Source: Hydnum rufescens UP504 (taxonomy: Eukaryota > Basidiomycota > Agaricomycetes > Cantharellales > Hydnaceae). From it: a DNA stretch of 64,000 bases. Of this stretch, positions 43,633-55,049 are shown in pieces (position 1 is the stretch's first letter; the number at the start of each line of letters is the position of its first letter). The stretch spans positions 10,883 through 74,882 of the forward strand of contig MU128941.1 of assembly GCA_014904985.1 (NCBI GenBank), written 5' to 3'. A program made the translations under genes and the position numbers. The notes below the pieces were generated by a model. It worked only from the letters and a program-made list of their open reading frames with translations. It was not told where the DNA came from and searched no databases.

Positions 43633-45558
43633 GCCTATGCATTAGTGGTCCAGAAGATTGCCAAGGGTTCCCTAGGCGAACAGGATTTGGCAGAAAGACC
43701 AGCCAGGCAAACAGAAACCGACGAGACCATACAGGAGCCTGAGGAGCCCAATGAATTGTGGGGCCCCAAGACGTCAGAGCCCCCAGATCCTACAACATAT
43801 CGAGAAGAAGACCTGGAAGCAATCGTCGATATCTCCCCCGAGGCGCCCCCGGAAATCCGGAAGCGGACCTTTGCCTTGATCCGCAGACGTATTAAAGCGT
43901 TCGGCTTCAACGACCGTCTGGGAACGCTAGAGACGATAGCCAAAATCCGCTTGAAGGAGGGAGTGGACCCTATTTCTCTGCCTATGTATGGAGGGTCCCC
44001 AGCAAAAAGGAAGGTGATCAACGAGCAGATGGAGAAGTGGATCAGGCAGGAAGTCGTAGAGTCTTCCAAGAGTCCGTGGGGCACGCCAGTAGTCATAGCG
44101 TACAGGAATGGGAAACCTAGGTTCTGTGTAGACTACCGCAAGTTGAATGCGCAGACCATCCCCGATGAATTCCCAATCCCCCGCCAGAAAGAGATCCTCC
44201 AGGCGCTATCGGGGGCACAAGTACTATCAGCAGTGGACGCACTGAGCGGATTTCACCAGATGAACATGGAAGACGAAGATAAAGAGAAGACGGCCTTCCG
44301 CTCTCATTGGGGACTGTGGCAGTTCAAAAGAATGCCGTTCGGACTGCACAACGGTCCCCCCATCTTCCAAAGGCTCATGCAGTCAATCCTATCGCCATAC
44401 CTATGGATATTTACCCTGGTCTACATTGATGATATAGTTATCTACTTGAAATCATATGAAGATCATCTGGAGCACCTGGACGTCGTACTTCAGGCATGTG
44501 AGGAAGCCCACTTGACGCTCGCACCAAAGAAATGCCACTTCATGTATACGTCGATACTGCTGTTGGGGCAGAAAGTGTCGCGGTTGGGCTTGTCTACACA
44601 CAAGGAGAAAGTCTGCGCGGTGGTCGACCTAGCTCGCCCCTCCACCCGTTCGACCTTACAAACGTTTCTCGGGATGGCGGTCTATTTTTCGCACTATATC
44701 CCATTCTACTCCAATCGAGCAGCCCCTTTATTTGACCTACTCAAGAAAGATAGACCTTGGGCATGGGAAGCCGAGCAAGAGCGAGCCTTCCAGGATATTA
44801 AGGAAGCGTTGACTCAAGCCCCAGTCCTTGGCCACCCAATGCAAGGGCTCCCCTATCGTATATACTCAGACACTTCGGACATAGCAATAGGAGCCAGTCT
44901 ACAGCAGGTGCAGCCTTTAGAGCTTAAAGACCTGAAGGGTACAAAACTCTATGAACGAATAAAACTTGCTTATCAGAAAGGGGAGCCCATACCCAAGCTA
45001 GTACGTCAAGCCTCAAAAGCCACGAACGATGTCCCAGACCCAGGGTCTTGGGCTAGCGAATTCGAGAAGACGATCGTTTTCGTCGAACGAGTCATAGCAT
45101 ACTGGAGCCGCTCACTAAAGAGCGCTGAGAGAAACTACTCAGCGACGGAACGAGAAGCCCTGGGAGTCAAAGAAGCCCTCGTCCGCTTCCAGCCGTTTGT
45201 AGAAGGAGAGAAAAATATAATCATCACAGATCACTCAGCACTACAATGGGTGTGAACGTATGAGAACACCAACAGATGACTGGCGGCGTGGGGGGCGGTG
45301 TTTGGTGCATTCCCGGGACTCGAAATCGTACATCAAGCAGGAGTGACTCATTCGAATGTTGACCCCCTGTCAAGGCTAAGCAGAATTCCGCCACACCAGT
45401 CGCCTGTGGAGGATTCAACGCTGTCTCTACCAGCTCCACTGCCTGACCAGCTCCTGCAGGCATGGGAAGCGAACCTGGAACGAATGCCGGCGCAGAAAGC
45501 AGCCTTCTTAATGACGAGGGCACAGTCCAGGACTGTACCCGAATCGAAGGAAGTGTGA
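43633..45558 (+). pseudogene. pol: Element C reverse transcriptase and RNase H
   Basis: In phase with the protease. Palm and fingers are complete: RFCVDYRKLNAQTIPDEFPI, AVDALSGFHQMNMEDEDKEK, FKRMPFGLHNGPPIFQRLM, catalytic YIDD (44,422-44,433), and LGQKVSRLGLSTHKEKV (thumb side). The RNase H block starts IYSDTSDIAIGASLQQ and runs to RNYSATEREALGVKEALVRF and ITDHSALQWV. TGAs at 43,630, 45,253, 45,277 and 45,556 are each explained by CGA to TGA. The polymerase core itself has no stop over 536 codons (43,645-45,255), so it is well preserved. Confidence 0.9.
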
Positions 45559-47232
45559 GAGGGTAAACGAAGCTCCATGACCACAGAAGAAAGGCTAGAG
45601 AAGGAAATGTCTCGAGCCACGCGGGAAAGGAGCAGGAAGGCCAACCCTCCAGGAGGGGAATGGCTTCCTCGCGGCCTATCTATCAACATAAGCCCCGGAG
45701 ACTCCTAGCTTTTGTGAAGGGCTATAAGGAGGATCCGAGCTTCAGCCGGGCCTGGGGGGCTGCGGAGCCAGAGGGAGCAGAAGTCTCGGCCGCCAATGGT
45801 TCTATAAGTCATCAGAAGGACTGCTCACCTTCCGCGACGCAGATTGGGTAGCAAGGCTATGTGTCCCAAGATCAGAAGTCCAGCGCCTGCTGCGCGAGAC
45901 CCACAATAGCCCATGGGAGAGTGCCCATGCGGGCTGGTCCCGCCTCTACCACCACCTAGCCGCCCGATTTTACTGGCCCAGGATGTGGGCCGACATCGTC
46001 CAGTTCACGAGAACCTGCGACATATGCCAGAAGACAAAGCCAGATAAGCGGGGCCTAACAGCAAGCTGCTGCCCCACTCGATCCCATTACTACCTTTCGA
46101 AGTCGTCTTGCTAGACCTTATCACAGGTCTTCCCAAATCGTTAGGCCACGATGCAGTACTCGTGATCGTGGATAAGCTCACGAAATACGTACAATACATC
46201 CCTACGGTCTCGACACTGAAGCAGGAGGGCTTCGCCAGATTATTCATCGACCATGTGGTCTACAAGTATGGCATACCCAAACGAATGATCGCTGACAGGG
46301 ATGCGCGGTGGGCCAAAGCCTTCTGGGCTTCGGTAGCTAAACACCTGGACCTAAACCTCCTGCTCTTGACTTCCCATCACCCTCAAACCGACGGGCAGAC
46401 AGAGAAAGCCAACGATACCCTGGAGGTGGCGCTCAGAGCGTACGTTGCGGGTAATAGGGGAAACTGGGCACAGTGGCTGGGACCTCTGGCATCCGCCTAT
46501 AACTCCACCCCCCACTCCTCCATGGGATACTCGCCAGCCTTTCTATTGATGGGCTATTCCCCTCGCACAGGCGCACAAGCCATTGACCCCGTTCCCCGAG
46601 GGATACAGCGACTCTTTACTCACAGCGCAGCTGCAACACCCTTCATTGAAGAGTTGGAAGTCCATCGAACTAAGGCAAGAGACGCGTTGGTGCGAGCGCA
46701 AGCCAGGCAAGTGTGAGCGTACGACGCGAAGAGAAGAGAAGAGGAATTCAAGGAAGGGGATGAGGTCCTCCTCAACCCTCACTCATTAGAGCTGGTGGAT
46801 GTTAAAGGCACGGGACGCAAGCTCCTGCAGCGACGCATAGGGCCTTTTACAGTCACCGAAAAAATAAACCCGGTCGTCTATCGTTTAAACATTCCGCCAG
46901 AATATAAGCTGCATCCCATCATTAACATACAGCACTTGACAAAATATTACAGAGCCCCCGATGAGAGCGAGCACGTGAAATTGCCCGACTTAAGAGAACT
47001 AGCAGCTGAGGAAGAGTACGAGATAGAAAAAATAGTGGGACATTGCTATAACGCTAGCCGGAGGCGTAAAGAATACCTAGTGCCTTGGAAAGGGTACGGC
47101 CCTGAACATGACACGTTCGAACCTGAAAGTGCTCTCCGCAACGCGTTTTCGAGACTAAGGGAATACAAAGGAAACGTGGCCGCCGGGAGCCCTGGCGAAG
47201 CCGCAGGCAGAGATCCTGGAGCGGAGATATAA
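45559..47232 (+). pseudogene. pol: Element C integrase with C-terminal chromodomain
   Basis: The zinc-binding part (LRETHNSPWESAHAGWSRLY, FTRTCDICQKTKPDK; about 45,860-46,050) lies in a different frame from its surroundings, bounded by two compensating frameshifts. The catalytic core follows from 46,108: LDLITGLPKS, VDKLTKYVQY, MIADRDARW, HPQTDGQTEKAND (third acidic residue). TGA at 46,714 is a single break. The C-terminal EYEIEKIVGHCYNASRRRKE, YLVPWKGYGPEHDTFEPES (47,018-47,130) is a chromodomain, which in chromoviruses guides integration to heterochromatin. The frame ends with TAA at 47,230, 50 bp before the next ORF. Confidence 0.88.
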
Positions 47233-47282
47233 GCCATGAGTATACAACGAGGCGACGCTCACCTATCCTAGCTAACCCCACT

Positions 47283-49847
47283 ATGTCATCTGAGCAGGAG
47301 TCGCAACGACACTTGGGAATTTGGGAGGGTCGCCGCTATGCGATGCCAGGGAAGAACACTGACCATGACGATTACGACCATGAGCAATACGTGGATTGGC
47401 TGGACAATCCCGCCCAAAGACCAGGCGATAGCCCAAGCCTCCCACGTTCTGCCCGGTTCTTCGACTACGAAATATGCACTCTTAACCTCCCAGGCCCTCT
47501 CCTGAGAGTGCAAGGACTTCCGCCGTACCACAGCAATCCGTATGGCTATAGCTGGGCGGACTTGGACGAATGGGGGCGTTTGGGGAAGTTCGACTGGACG
47601 ATGAGAACCCAGCTTCTCCCGACAAGCAGCCCTTTCCCCATCCACCGAGCCTGTATCCCGCTCAATCTTCATTCCTTCGACTTTGACCCGCGTTTACACC
47701 TCATTGCATCTACCGGCCCCAGGCCTGATCTTTTCACGTTAGCCGCAGGCCGCGTCCAATACCTGCGTATGTCAGGTTCAATCGTACTAACGAACATGAT
47801 GAAGCTCGAGAGCTCGGTCAGGGAAAACGCCCTTACCTTACCTTCTTTGCGGGACCCCGATTGGCACTTCAGACAGTCGTGGTTCACTCTACTGGGACAG
47901 GCCATCCAGCCTGCCCCTCCTTGGAGGATCGCGCAAATTGCACAGGAGCTGTGCTGGCGACTCATGGACAGCCTGGGATTCCTAACCTTGGGAATCCGAT
48001 TCCTCCTGTATTTCAGGCTATACCGGGGACGGTTTCACCCCCCGACCTTCCACTCTACGGTACACCAAACGGGGCTAATGGTCAGGGTCAGCGATGCGCG
48101 CTCGAGGCTCATCGGTGAAAGTCTAGCCAAGCTGGGAGTGCCAGTGTGGACCGTCCACGAGGCTAACTCCCAGCCACCCATGGAGCTCTTCCCTCGAGGC
48201 TCAGCGGAAGAATCACCCCTCTGGGCACGAGCCCGGGCCCACGCTGAGGAGCACTTCCCTTTGTGCCAGTTCGGCGAAGGGTTCACACGGGAGAAGACGT
48301 GGGTGCAATTCCATAGGGAATTGGGCCGGGCTATCACAACACAGGAGGTACTGAGACCGATGGATGTTTGGGTGGTATGCCCAGGGCATGCCACTGAAGC
48401 ACCAGCGCCGGGCCCCCACCATCGCTTCCATGGAGCCAATTACAGGTGGCCCAGGGGAGAAAAGGACGAGGTCTATGTGGCACGGATGATCCACTGGCTG
48501 ATGAGCACAAAGGAGCCTAATACCACGGCGGTCCTCCGGGAGATGCAGGAGGCGTTAGGGAAGGAGACCGTCTCCCTTAAAGAGCTTGCGGATCGGAAAC
48601 GCTATGAACCCCTGCTACCGCTATTCCATGAAAACTACGGGACCTGCAAGAGGTGGGCTGAGCGAAACCAAGGGAACTGGATTGCTCCCCCGACGTTCCC
48701 CGCTTTCCTCCACACTGCCCCTCTGCGCCAGTGGTTAGTGGACCCGTACGCCCGCCCTTACGGGGCCCCACCGGACCTGCTAGAACGTATTGAAGCAGAT
48801 CCCTTATACCCTTCAGCCCCACGGAACACGCCACGCCCTCCTCCTCCACTGATCCCAGCCGCACCTACGGCCGAGGATCCCCCGTCCTTCGAAGACGTGA
48901 ATCCCCCGTCTTCCGAGGACGTGAATCTCCCGCCCTTTGAAGACTTTTCAGCACCCCAGGAGTCCCGGGAGGAGGTCCCATTGCCGTTGGGGGCGGAGCC
49001 GGGCTCATCGACCATTGGAACCGAGGCCGATTGGGACGACAAATGCATGCGCGCAGGGACTTTCCCAGTACACCTCGCTCCTTTCCTCTATTTCGGGTCC
49101 GAGGACGAACTGGAACATGAACTATTCGAGAAGTACAGCCCCTACATACACTCGTGGCTCCGTCTCCTACGAACGACTATTATCGCTTACAAGGATCGGG
49201 ACCGGGCCCTCCTAGCAGTTCAGAACCAAAGAGCGGTGTTTCTCCAATACCCTGCCGAACCCTTGGCTGCAGGGATACACCCCAGCGCGATTCCTGGCAC
49301 TCTGCGAGAGTTCAGCCCTAGAGCTAAGGCCGAAGTCATACAGAGGATACGAGTGAGAGGCAGGGAACGCCTTGAAAGCTTCCCAATCCCCTTGGACCCC
49401 CAAGGGAATCCCTTGCACCCCATCCCTCACTTTCAGCGGGAAGAATTGATCCTTCTATTACATGGAGTGACGAGCCTCCCACCCAGGGTGCGGGGCTCTA
49501 GCTCCCGACTAATGTCGCGGTACACGCTCTCGCCGGCCTTCCTTATCGAACGGATTCATCAATTCCGCGCTCTGGGGCCAACGTCCTCAGCCTCGCAGCG
49601 AAATCAAGCTGCGGATTTAGAGGCCCTCCTTCGTAAGCATCTCTCCTACGTCTCCCCTTTGGGTTTCTCGGTCCCTTTGGACTCCACCAGCGTCATCCGT
49701 AAATTGCTGGCCTCCGCTGCGCATACCTCACCCCTGGTCTCCCCCACATCACTACTAGCCCGCGGCACTTACAACACGGAATACTTCAGATGGGTAAGCG
49801 CTCGGGAGGTCTACGAAATTGTATTGGACGAAATATCGACGGACTAG
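47283..49847 (+). CDS. Element C third ORF, 854 residues, unknown function
   Basis: Uninterrupted ATG-to-TAG frame between integrase and the 3' LTR, in the position where env lies in retroviruses. I do not see a signal peptide, a membrane anchor or a fusion-type segment, so it is not a convincing env. Features: charged N-terminus, a well-folded-looking middle (RACIPLNLHSFDFDPRLHLI, LTNMMKLESSVRENALTLPS, TVHQTGLMVRVSDARSRLIG, RPMDVWVVCPGHATEAPAPG), a Pro-rich region near residues 515-570 (PPSFEDVNPP repeats) and a basic-hydrophobic C-terminus. It retains CGA codons yet has no TGA, unlike gag and pol in the same element. It may be under constraint or simply lucky. Confidence 0.75.
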   Translation: MSSEQESQRHLGIWEGRRYAMPGKNTDHDDYDHEQYVDWLDNPAQRPGDSPSLPRSARFFDYEICTLNLPGPLLRVQGLPPYHSNPYGYSWADLDEWGRLGKFDWTMRTQLLPTSSPFPIHRACIPLNLHSFDFDPRLHLIASTGPRPDLFTLAAGRVQYLRMSGSIVLTNMMKLESSVRENALTLPSLRDPDWHFRQSWFTLLGQAIQPAPPWRIAQIAQELCWRLMDSLGFLTLGIRFLLYFRLYRGRFHPPTFHSTVHQTGLMVRVSDARSRLIGESLAKLGVPVWTVHEANSQPPMELFPRGSAEESPLWARARAHAEEHFPLCQFGEGFTREKTWVQFHRELGRAITTQEVLRPMDVWVVCPGHATEAPAPGPHHRFHGANYRWPRGEKDEVYVARMIHWLMSTKEPNTTAVLREMQEALGKETVSLKELADRKRYEPLLPLFHENYGTCKRWAERNQGNWIAPPTFPAFLHTAPLRQWLVDPYARPYGAPPDLLERIEADPLYPSAPRNTPRPPPPLIPAAPTAEDPPSFEDVNPPSSEDVNLPPFEDFSAPQESREEVPLPLGAEPGSSTIGTEADWDDKCMRAGTFPVHLAPFLYFGSEDELEHELFEKYSPYIHSWLRLLRTTIIAYKDRDRALLAVQNQRAVFLQYPAEPLAAGIHPSAIPGTLREFSPRAKAEVIQRIRVRGRERLESFPIPLDPQGNPLHPIPHFQREELILLLHGVTSLPPRVRGSSSRLMSRYTLSPAFLIERIHQFRALGPTSSASQRNQAADLEALLRKHLSYVSPLGFSVPLDSTSVIRKLLASAAHTSPLVSPTSLLARGTYNTEYFRWVSAREVYEIVLDEISTD

Positions 49848-49865
49848 CCGTCGCGCTTAGTATAT

Positions 49866-49877
49866 ACAGGGGGGCAC
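49866..49877 (+). promoter_or_regulatory. Polypurine tract of element C
   Basis: ACAGGGGGGCAC immediately before the 3' LTR TGTAG, as expected for plus-strand priming. Confidence 0.65.
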
Positions 49878-50431
49878 TGTAGTATAGCGATTATGTAATA
49901 GTAGTGTACATACGTTGCGTGACATTAGGGAGCTGCCGCGGCGAACCCGCGGCTTCTCCCGTCGAATTCTACGTTGTTTTTACTCCCCAGTGCGAGTCGA
50001 AGTAACACGCTGTTCGTAGGAACGCGAGAATACAAGAGCCGAGCAGTGAGTACTCACTATCGGCTAAGCTACTAACAAATCACCATTCCAGGTAACCCTC
50101 TGCCTTCTTCCGTCGCCCATCCACTCCACTTCCACGTGAGGCCAGGCCAAACAGGAAGTGAGATTACTACCTAGCCAGGCTAGCTAGGTAGGATCTTCGA
50201 GTCGGTCGAACTGAGGACGCACTACGAAGCGCACCCCTTGCTACGCCCTCCTCAAACTCGCACGACCACGCTCATTCGAGCCGCTCATATCGCCCCGCTT
50301 TGCCCATTTCCTTCGTATCCTACCTCCTTGCTTTTCCCTTTCGTATCTCCCTACGCACTCCCTAGGCTACATGTTCAACTACCCTCAGTTCACGATGGTT
50401 TTACTCGTCCAATCTATAGTACTTTATTACA
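49878..50431 (+). repeat. 3' LTR of element C
   Basis: 554 bp, TGTAGTATAGCG..TTATTACA, directly followed by the duplicated CCATC. Confidence 0.93.
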
Positions 50432-53400
50432 CCATCCACCATGTACTCGAGTACACTTGACAAAAGCATGAAGATGTTTAAAGCTGTGATGGATTCTGTT
50501 TCAAGCGTAAAGGAAACTGCTTCTGCCTGCAAGACCCCAAAGGCCCAGGAGAGTACCAGCCGCACTGCCTACCAAGACTACCGTCAACGTCTATGCCCTC
50601 GCAAGACACTCGTTCTCAATCCGGCATGCAGCACAGAGCGTCTGCACCGGGCTCAACTTGGAAGTTGGACAGAAATACTGGTACATTTGTGGCAGTTGTG
50701 CCAACAGTGCGAAGTACCGAGACATCCCAATCAGCACCCCGTGCCAGTATCTCTAAGCCCTGTTACCAACCGAAATAAGCAGCCTTCCGAGGCCTCTCAT
50801 AGTGCCCATCCTAGTCCATCTATGTTTTCTGGGATTATCGAAGAGGGCTCGGGAACAGGTGGCAGCAATGTTGGCTTGTCCCTAGGGGTGACTGAGCAGC
50901 CATTTGTCATTCGATATCCGATCCATGCAGGGAAGGTCAGAATGAACACTCTGTTGAGAAGAAGCTGTCTCGCCATGTGCGTCAGCGGGCTGCTGCGGCA
51001 CATCGTTGGGATCGGGATGTCATACCTGCCTTGATTCATCCATACATGGAATACATGCGCGAATCACAGCGAGGGCAGGTGCCTTTGGACTCTCCATCAA
51101 TCCATTGCTCTTGTACTGGTCATACAGTGTTGAAACAGGTGATTGCCGTATATATGGATCATGAGTACATGGTATATACTTGCTTGGACCAGAACTGACC
51201 ACCTTTGACTTAGGCCTAGACTATATTGAACTCTGCATTTGCCCCTGCGCACCTGCCCCTGTGCAGCTGGTGAAGTGGGGTCTATTTCCCTGCTCACCAG
51301 TCCATCCAGCCCTTGCTGTAAGCCTTGAAATGCTGGAGTTCGTGTCCGAATTATTCGTGCATTTGGCTCCAAATGAGGCAGCATGGGCAGATACGCTAGT
51401 GAAGTTCTTAGCCAGGTGGGGCCATGTATTCAAAGCCCAGGATTCGCTCTGTCGATGATTTGGTTCTGCTCTAGCCCAATACCAGGTCTTAGTGCACGTT
51501 GTTGATGCTGAAATCAACAAGCAGATCAGTGTTGCTTGCCATGAGGTCCTATCTCATGATCCTGCTGACTGGGACAACGTTGCTCCGGAGACGATAGTGC
51601 TGCCCAAGCTTGATGAATCCACACCTATAACAGCTCGATTGTATGTCAGTGCACGTACTGATGGCCATTCCATTTGGGAGCCCACCACTTCTACAATGAA
51701 TGATCTCATTGAAGGAAGTGCAAATGAACCCACCACGTCATCACTACCCTTAGGCTCATGTAGTGGTCCCAACCCTTGTGTTACTCCATCTGACTATCTT
51801 CGCTCACATTGCCCGCTATGCTTTGGAGCACGTAACAAAGCTGGGGACAGCAAACTGTGAGTAATGCATAATATATTCTTATGCTTGTCTTACTGATATA
51901 CTGGTTATGTCTTTTAGTCCAGAGTTCTTCTTGTGCCTTGATGCATGCTTTGCCATCCGACGAAACAAGGACTATGATCGTCGTCCAGGCTGCAAAAAGC
52001 AACCAGGCAGCCAAGATCCTTGTATTATTCTGCCAGGAACTCGTGAACTACCCCGGAGCTTCCTGGAAGCATGGAAAGCAAGGGTGGAGGCAGCACGCCC
52101 TGTCAAGTCACACAACCGTCATACTACGCGTGTGTCTAAGAAGGCGAGTATGCAGCCGATGTTGCAGATACTGAGGATGACCATGTTGAGCTGGGGTTGC
52201 ATGTCCCAAACTCGTACCTTGATAGCTGTGGCGAGTCTTTCGTGGCTGCTGATGGAGGGAGAGTGAAGACTCCTGGGGGGCACTTCTGGACACTGGTGTG
52301 ATGGCAGGTGTTTGTCGTCATGACCGAGTCATTGTCTGGGGCAATATGTGGACACCCGGTGAGCAGCAGTTCTATGCACTGGCCATAATTGACTTTGTTA
52401 TGGCCCAGCTGCCTGTAGACTGGCGAGTTGGCATTCTCTATGATGTCGGCTGTCAAATTCACCGAAGTGCTCTCAAGTGGAACCTGGTACCATGCTGGAT
52501 ACCCTGAATCGATATTTGGGATTAGTGTATTCCATGCATATGGCCATCAGTGGGTATGCCAACTGTGGTATCATCCTCAGGAAAAGTGACGGCTGGGGTC
52601 TCACTGATGGAGAGGGTTGTGAGCGTCTTTGGAGTGATCTCTGGCGCCTCATTCCGAACCTCCGTGTTGCTGGTTTTCATCGCCGATTGTTCCTCTTGGA
52701 CGTCCAGATTGAACACCTGGACCATTCAAAGATGTGTGAAGCTGGTGTCTGGTTGGAGAAACGAGTTAAAGCAACGAAGGCATCGGCTTGCTCTTGTTGA
52801 GGAGAAAAGAGCTAGGATCCACTACAGCAACGAGTATCTGCAGCTGCAGTTCAAGGAACAACGGGCCTATCAGAGCCGACCCCTGGAGCGACAATCAAAG
52901 AAGAAAGGCTTCCACGCTGTTGAGAAGATTCTATCTGTCCGTCACCGTCTATACGTAGCTCAAGATCTTGTTGATGTTCTTCAGAAGCAACTACTGTCTG
53001 TACCAGTATCGGACACTGTTGCCAGCCGGAATGAAATTGCGGAGATTACATCTGCACTTGTTGAGCAGGAGAAAGTTGTTGTTCGGCTGTCAAAACAAGA
53101 TGACGATTTGACGGCAGTCCTCAAGCTGGGAGACCCCATGTCATACGACAATCTTATGAAAATGAAGGAGCACCCTTGGTTTGAACACCAGCTCAATATG
53201 TGTGCTCTGAAGGCACGTATCATTGCCAAGGCCTGCCAGAAGAATTTCGAGATGGACAATCTCACTGGTGCCTTCAGGAGCAAAGCCGTCAGTGAGCAAC
53301 CTATACTAGGTAGAAAGCTTATAATATTTTACTAATTAGCGTTGTTATTTTAGACCACAATACAATGGAACATACCAGCAAGGCCTTGAAACGGCGCTAT

Positions 53401-54234
53401 CGCTCTGTCAAAAGCCTTGTTGTGGATTACAATAAATGTCGTCAGAGCATGATCAAACTCCGTGGCCGGCGAGGGATTCCTCAGAATGCAGTCATCCCTC
53501 CCCCCATCGACATCAAGGGTCTTTTCAACCTTGATGTGGACAATGACATCTGGCAGGATGTTGGGCTTGTGGATGACGAGTTTGAGGGGAAGGTGCCGCC
53601 TTGGCTTGGTGATGAAGATGTCCAAAACAGCATCCGATTTGTTCAAGAACTCACAAATTGTCGTGATGAGCTTTCTCTCTGTGAACGGGAGCTGTACTCA
53701 TTGCAGCTTTGGTTTGAGGAAGAATCTGCGGCACTCATGGCAGCTTTGGGGGCTTGCAAAGGTGAGGAATTGATATTTCCATTTGTTGAATAATCTGCTG
53801 ACATGGCCTGTCCTATAGGGGACCCTGATGTACATTTCCTCATGCTAGAGCGTGTCCAGTGGCTTACAGACTTGGGCAGGAGGTGGGAACGCTCAATTAA
53901 TACTTTGTGCCCAACAGATGTATCGGACGGACTGGATGCACCTGATGCACAGAACACCCTCAGCAAACCTCAGTTGGATCGCATGACTGTTTTAGCAGAA
54001 CATGCTGGGATCCAACAACAGACAAGGCAACCTCTAGATGTTCTCCACAACCCGGATGCTGAGGAGAGTGTGGACAGCTCTGATGATGAGGAAGACTTTG
54101 AGCTGGAACCCGCTCCCATACCCGGGGATTCTGCCCTCATTGCTGCCATGGACTTGGTTGATAAGAATTGTTCAAGTGATGGAGGGAATGAGGTAGATAG
54201 CAGTGATGAAGAGGAATCTTCTAATGAGTTATAA
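50432..54234 (+). pseudogene. KDZ transposase (CxC1 type), main part
   Basis: Continues 38,551-38,729. In order: VIPALIHPYMEYMRES, the cysteine cluster (CSCTGH.., LCICPCAPAPVQLVKWGLFP), MLEFVSELFVHLAPNEAAWA, CPLCFGARNK joined by a 61-bp intron (51,857-51,917) to FLCLDACFAIRRNKDYDRRP (first Asp), GVCRHDRVIVWGNMWTPGEQ, GILYDVGCQIHRSALKWN (Asp), VFHAYGHQW, GWGLTDGEGCERLWSDLWRL (Glu). The C-terminal half has two short introns (53,310-53,353; 53,762-53,818) and ends in an acidic tail. Frameshifts near 50,965, 51,180, 52,285, 52,490 and 52,585 make it a pseudogene, in addition to the retrotransposon insertion. Confidence 0.88.
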
Positions 54235-54450
54235 GTTTTTGTAGTACCTACAGGTTTGTACATGACCTTGGAAAATAATTATTGGTTTGAAGTTATTTTC
54301 CTAAGTTATTTTCTGGGGCCCCTAGCGGTGAACTTACAAAATGTATGGCCTTTGAAGTTGGTTCCGAGGGGCCCCAGGCCTATATATCTAACTAGATGGT
54401 TTGAATGCAACTCTCATTGTATCTAGTTAGACATAGATAATTGGCTGACC
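54235..54450 (+). repeat. 3' end of the CxC1 KDZ element
   Basis: Contains GGGGCCCC segments, an inverted repeat TATCTAACTAGATGG..CATTGTATCTAGTTAGA (54,380-54,425) and GGCTGACCAGCCTG (54,437-54,450). The same succession closes the left hairpin array at 2,725-2,868, and GGCTGGTCAGCC opens the foldback element at 33,365. Taken as a shared terminal module. Confidence 0.6.
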
Positions 54451-55049
54451 AGCCTGATGCAGTCTGGGAATGGTGGAAGAACTGGGAATGCCTGAAAGCC
54501 ACCGGAAAGGATGACCTAAGACAAAACTAAAAGTCTGTACCAGCCCTACCTCCTCTTTCTTGGCAACAGGGACTTCATCAAGGGAGATTGAGGATCTGAT
54601 TTACGAGCCAAACGAATCAGCGCAGAAATGAACAGACCTGGAAGTTGCCACAACATGAGAAGGCACCCTTGCCCACTTGGAACTTGTAGGATCTTGAGTG
54701 ATCAAAAGCCAGAAAACACTCAACAACCACACAGGCAGTCTAAGGAGAGTTGACACAAGCCCCCTAGACTATTAGATCTGTTAAAATCATCACCTCTGAT
54801 CTCCTGGCTGCGGTTTCTACAGAAATTCATGCCCATGATAGATACAAGACTCATTCACACTCAGGCATCCCCATTGCCACTCAACAAGCCCCTATCAGCA
54901 TGGCATAGATCCCTCCTGATGCTCAGAATGATCAGGAAGGTTCTAAATACACTAGGAAGATATAAAGGTGTTGTCTGTGCCCAAGAACCATCAAACAGCA
55001 CAACCGAAATAACTCCTCATTTGTCCAAACAGACCACTACCACATAACC
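54451..55049. other. No gene seen; TATA box near the right end
   Basis: No frame of note. AAGATATAAAGG (about 54,956-54,967) with a C/A-rich stretch (AACAGACCACTACCACATAACC) before the ATG at 55,050 resembles an LTR or promoter leader. Confidence 0.35.

Larger units (their letters stand above)
38730..50431 (+). mobile_element. Complete Ty3/Gypsy chromovirus C with third ORF
   Basis: 11.7-kb element flanked by CCATC (38,725-38,729 and 50,432-50,436), a 5-bp target-site duplication. LTRs are 548 and 554 bp, TGTAGTATAGCG..TTTATTACA. Order is gag, CCHC, protease, RT, RNase H, integrase, chromodomain, then an 854-codon ORF. Ten in-frame TGAs in gag and pol and frameshifts near 42,290-42,430 and 45,600-46,100 make gag-pol defective. 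LTR differences are few and almost all at CpG, so insertion is recent relative to the other elements and decay is methylation-type. Confidence 0.93.

Noticed and set aside
39318..46716. TGA recoded as an amino acid or programmed readthrough in gag-pol
   Set aside because: Up to ten TGAs per element, each explicable as CGA to TGA, together with CpG-only LTR differences, fit deamination better.
47283..49847. Envelope gene in element C
   Set aside because: No signal peptide, membrane anchor or cleavage site is visible. Position alone is not enough.
33365..54450. One single KDZ element from the foldback end to 54,450 carrying all captured genes
   Set aside because: Termini are only partly similar and no convincing 8-bp target duplication was found. 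Kept only as a hypothesis.
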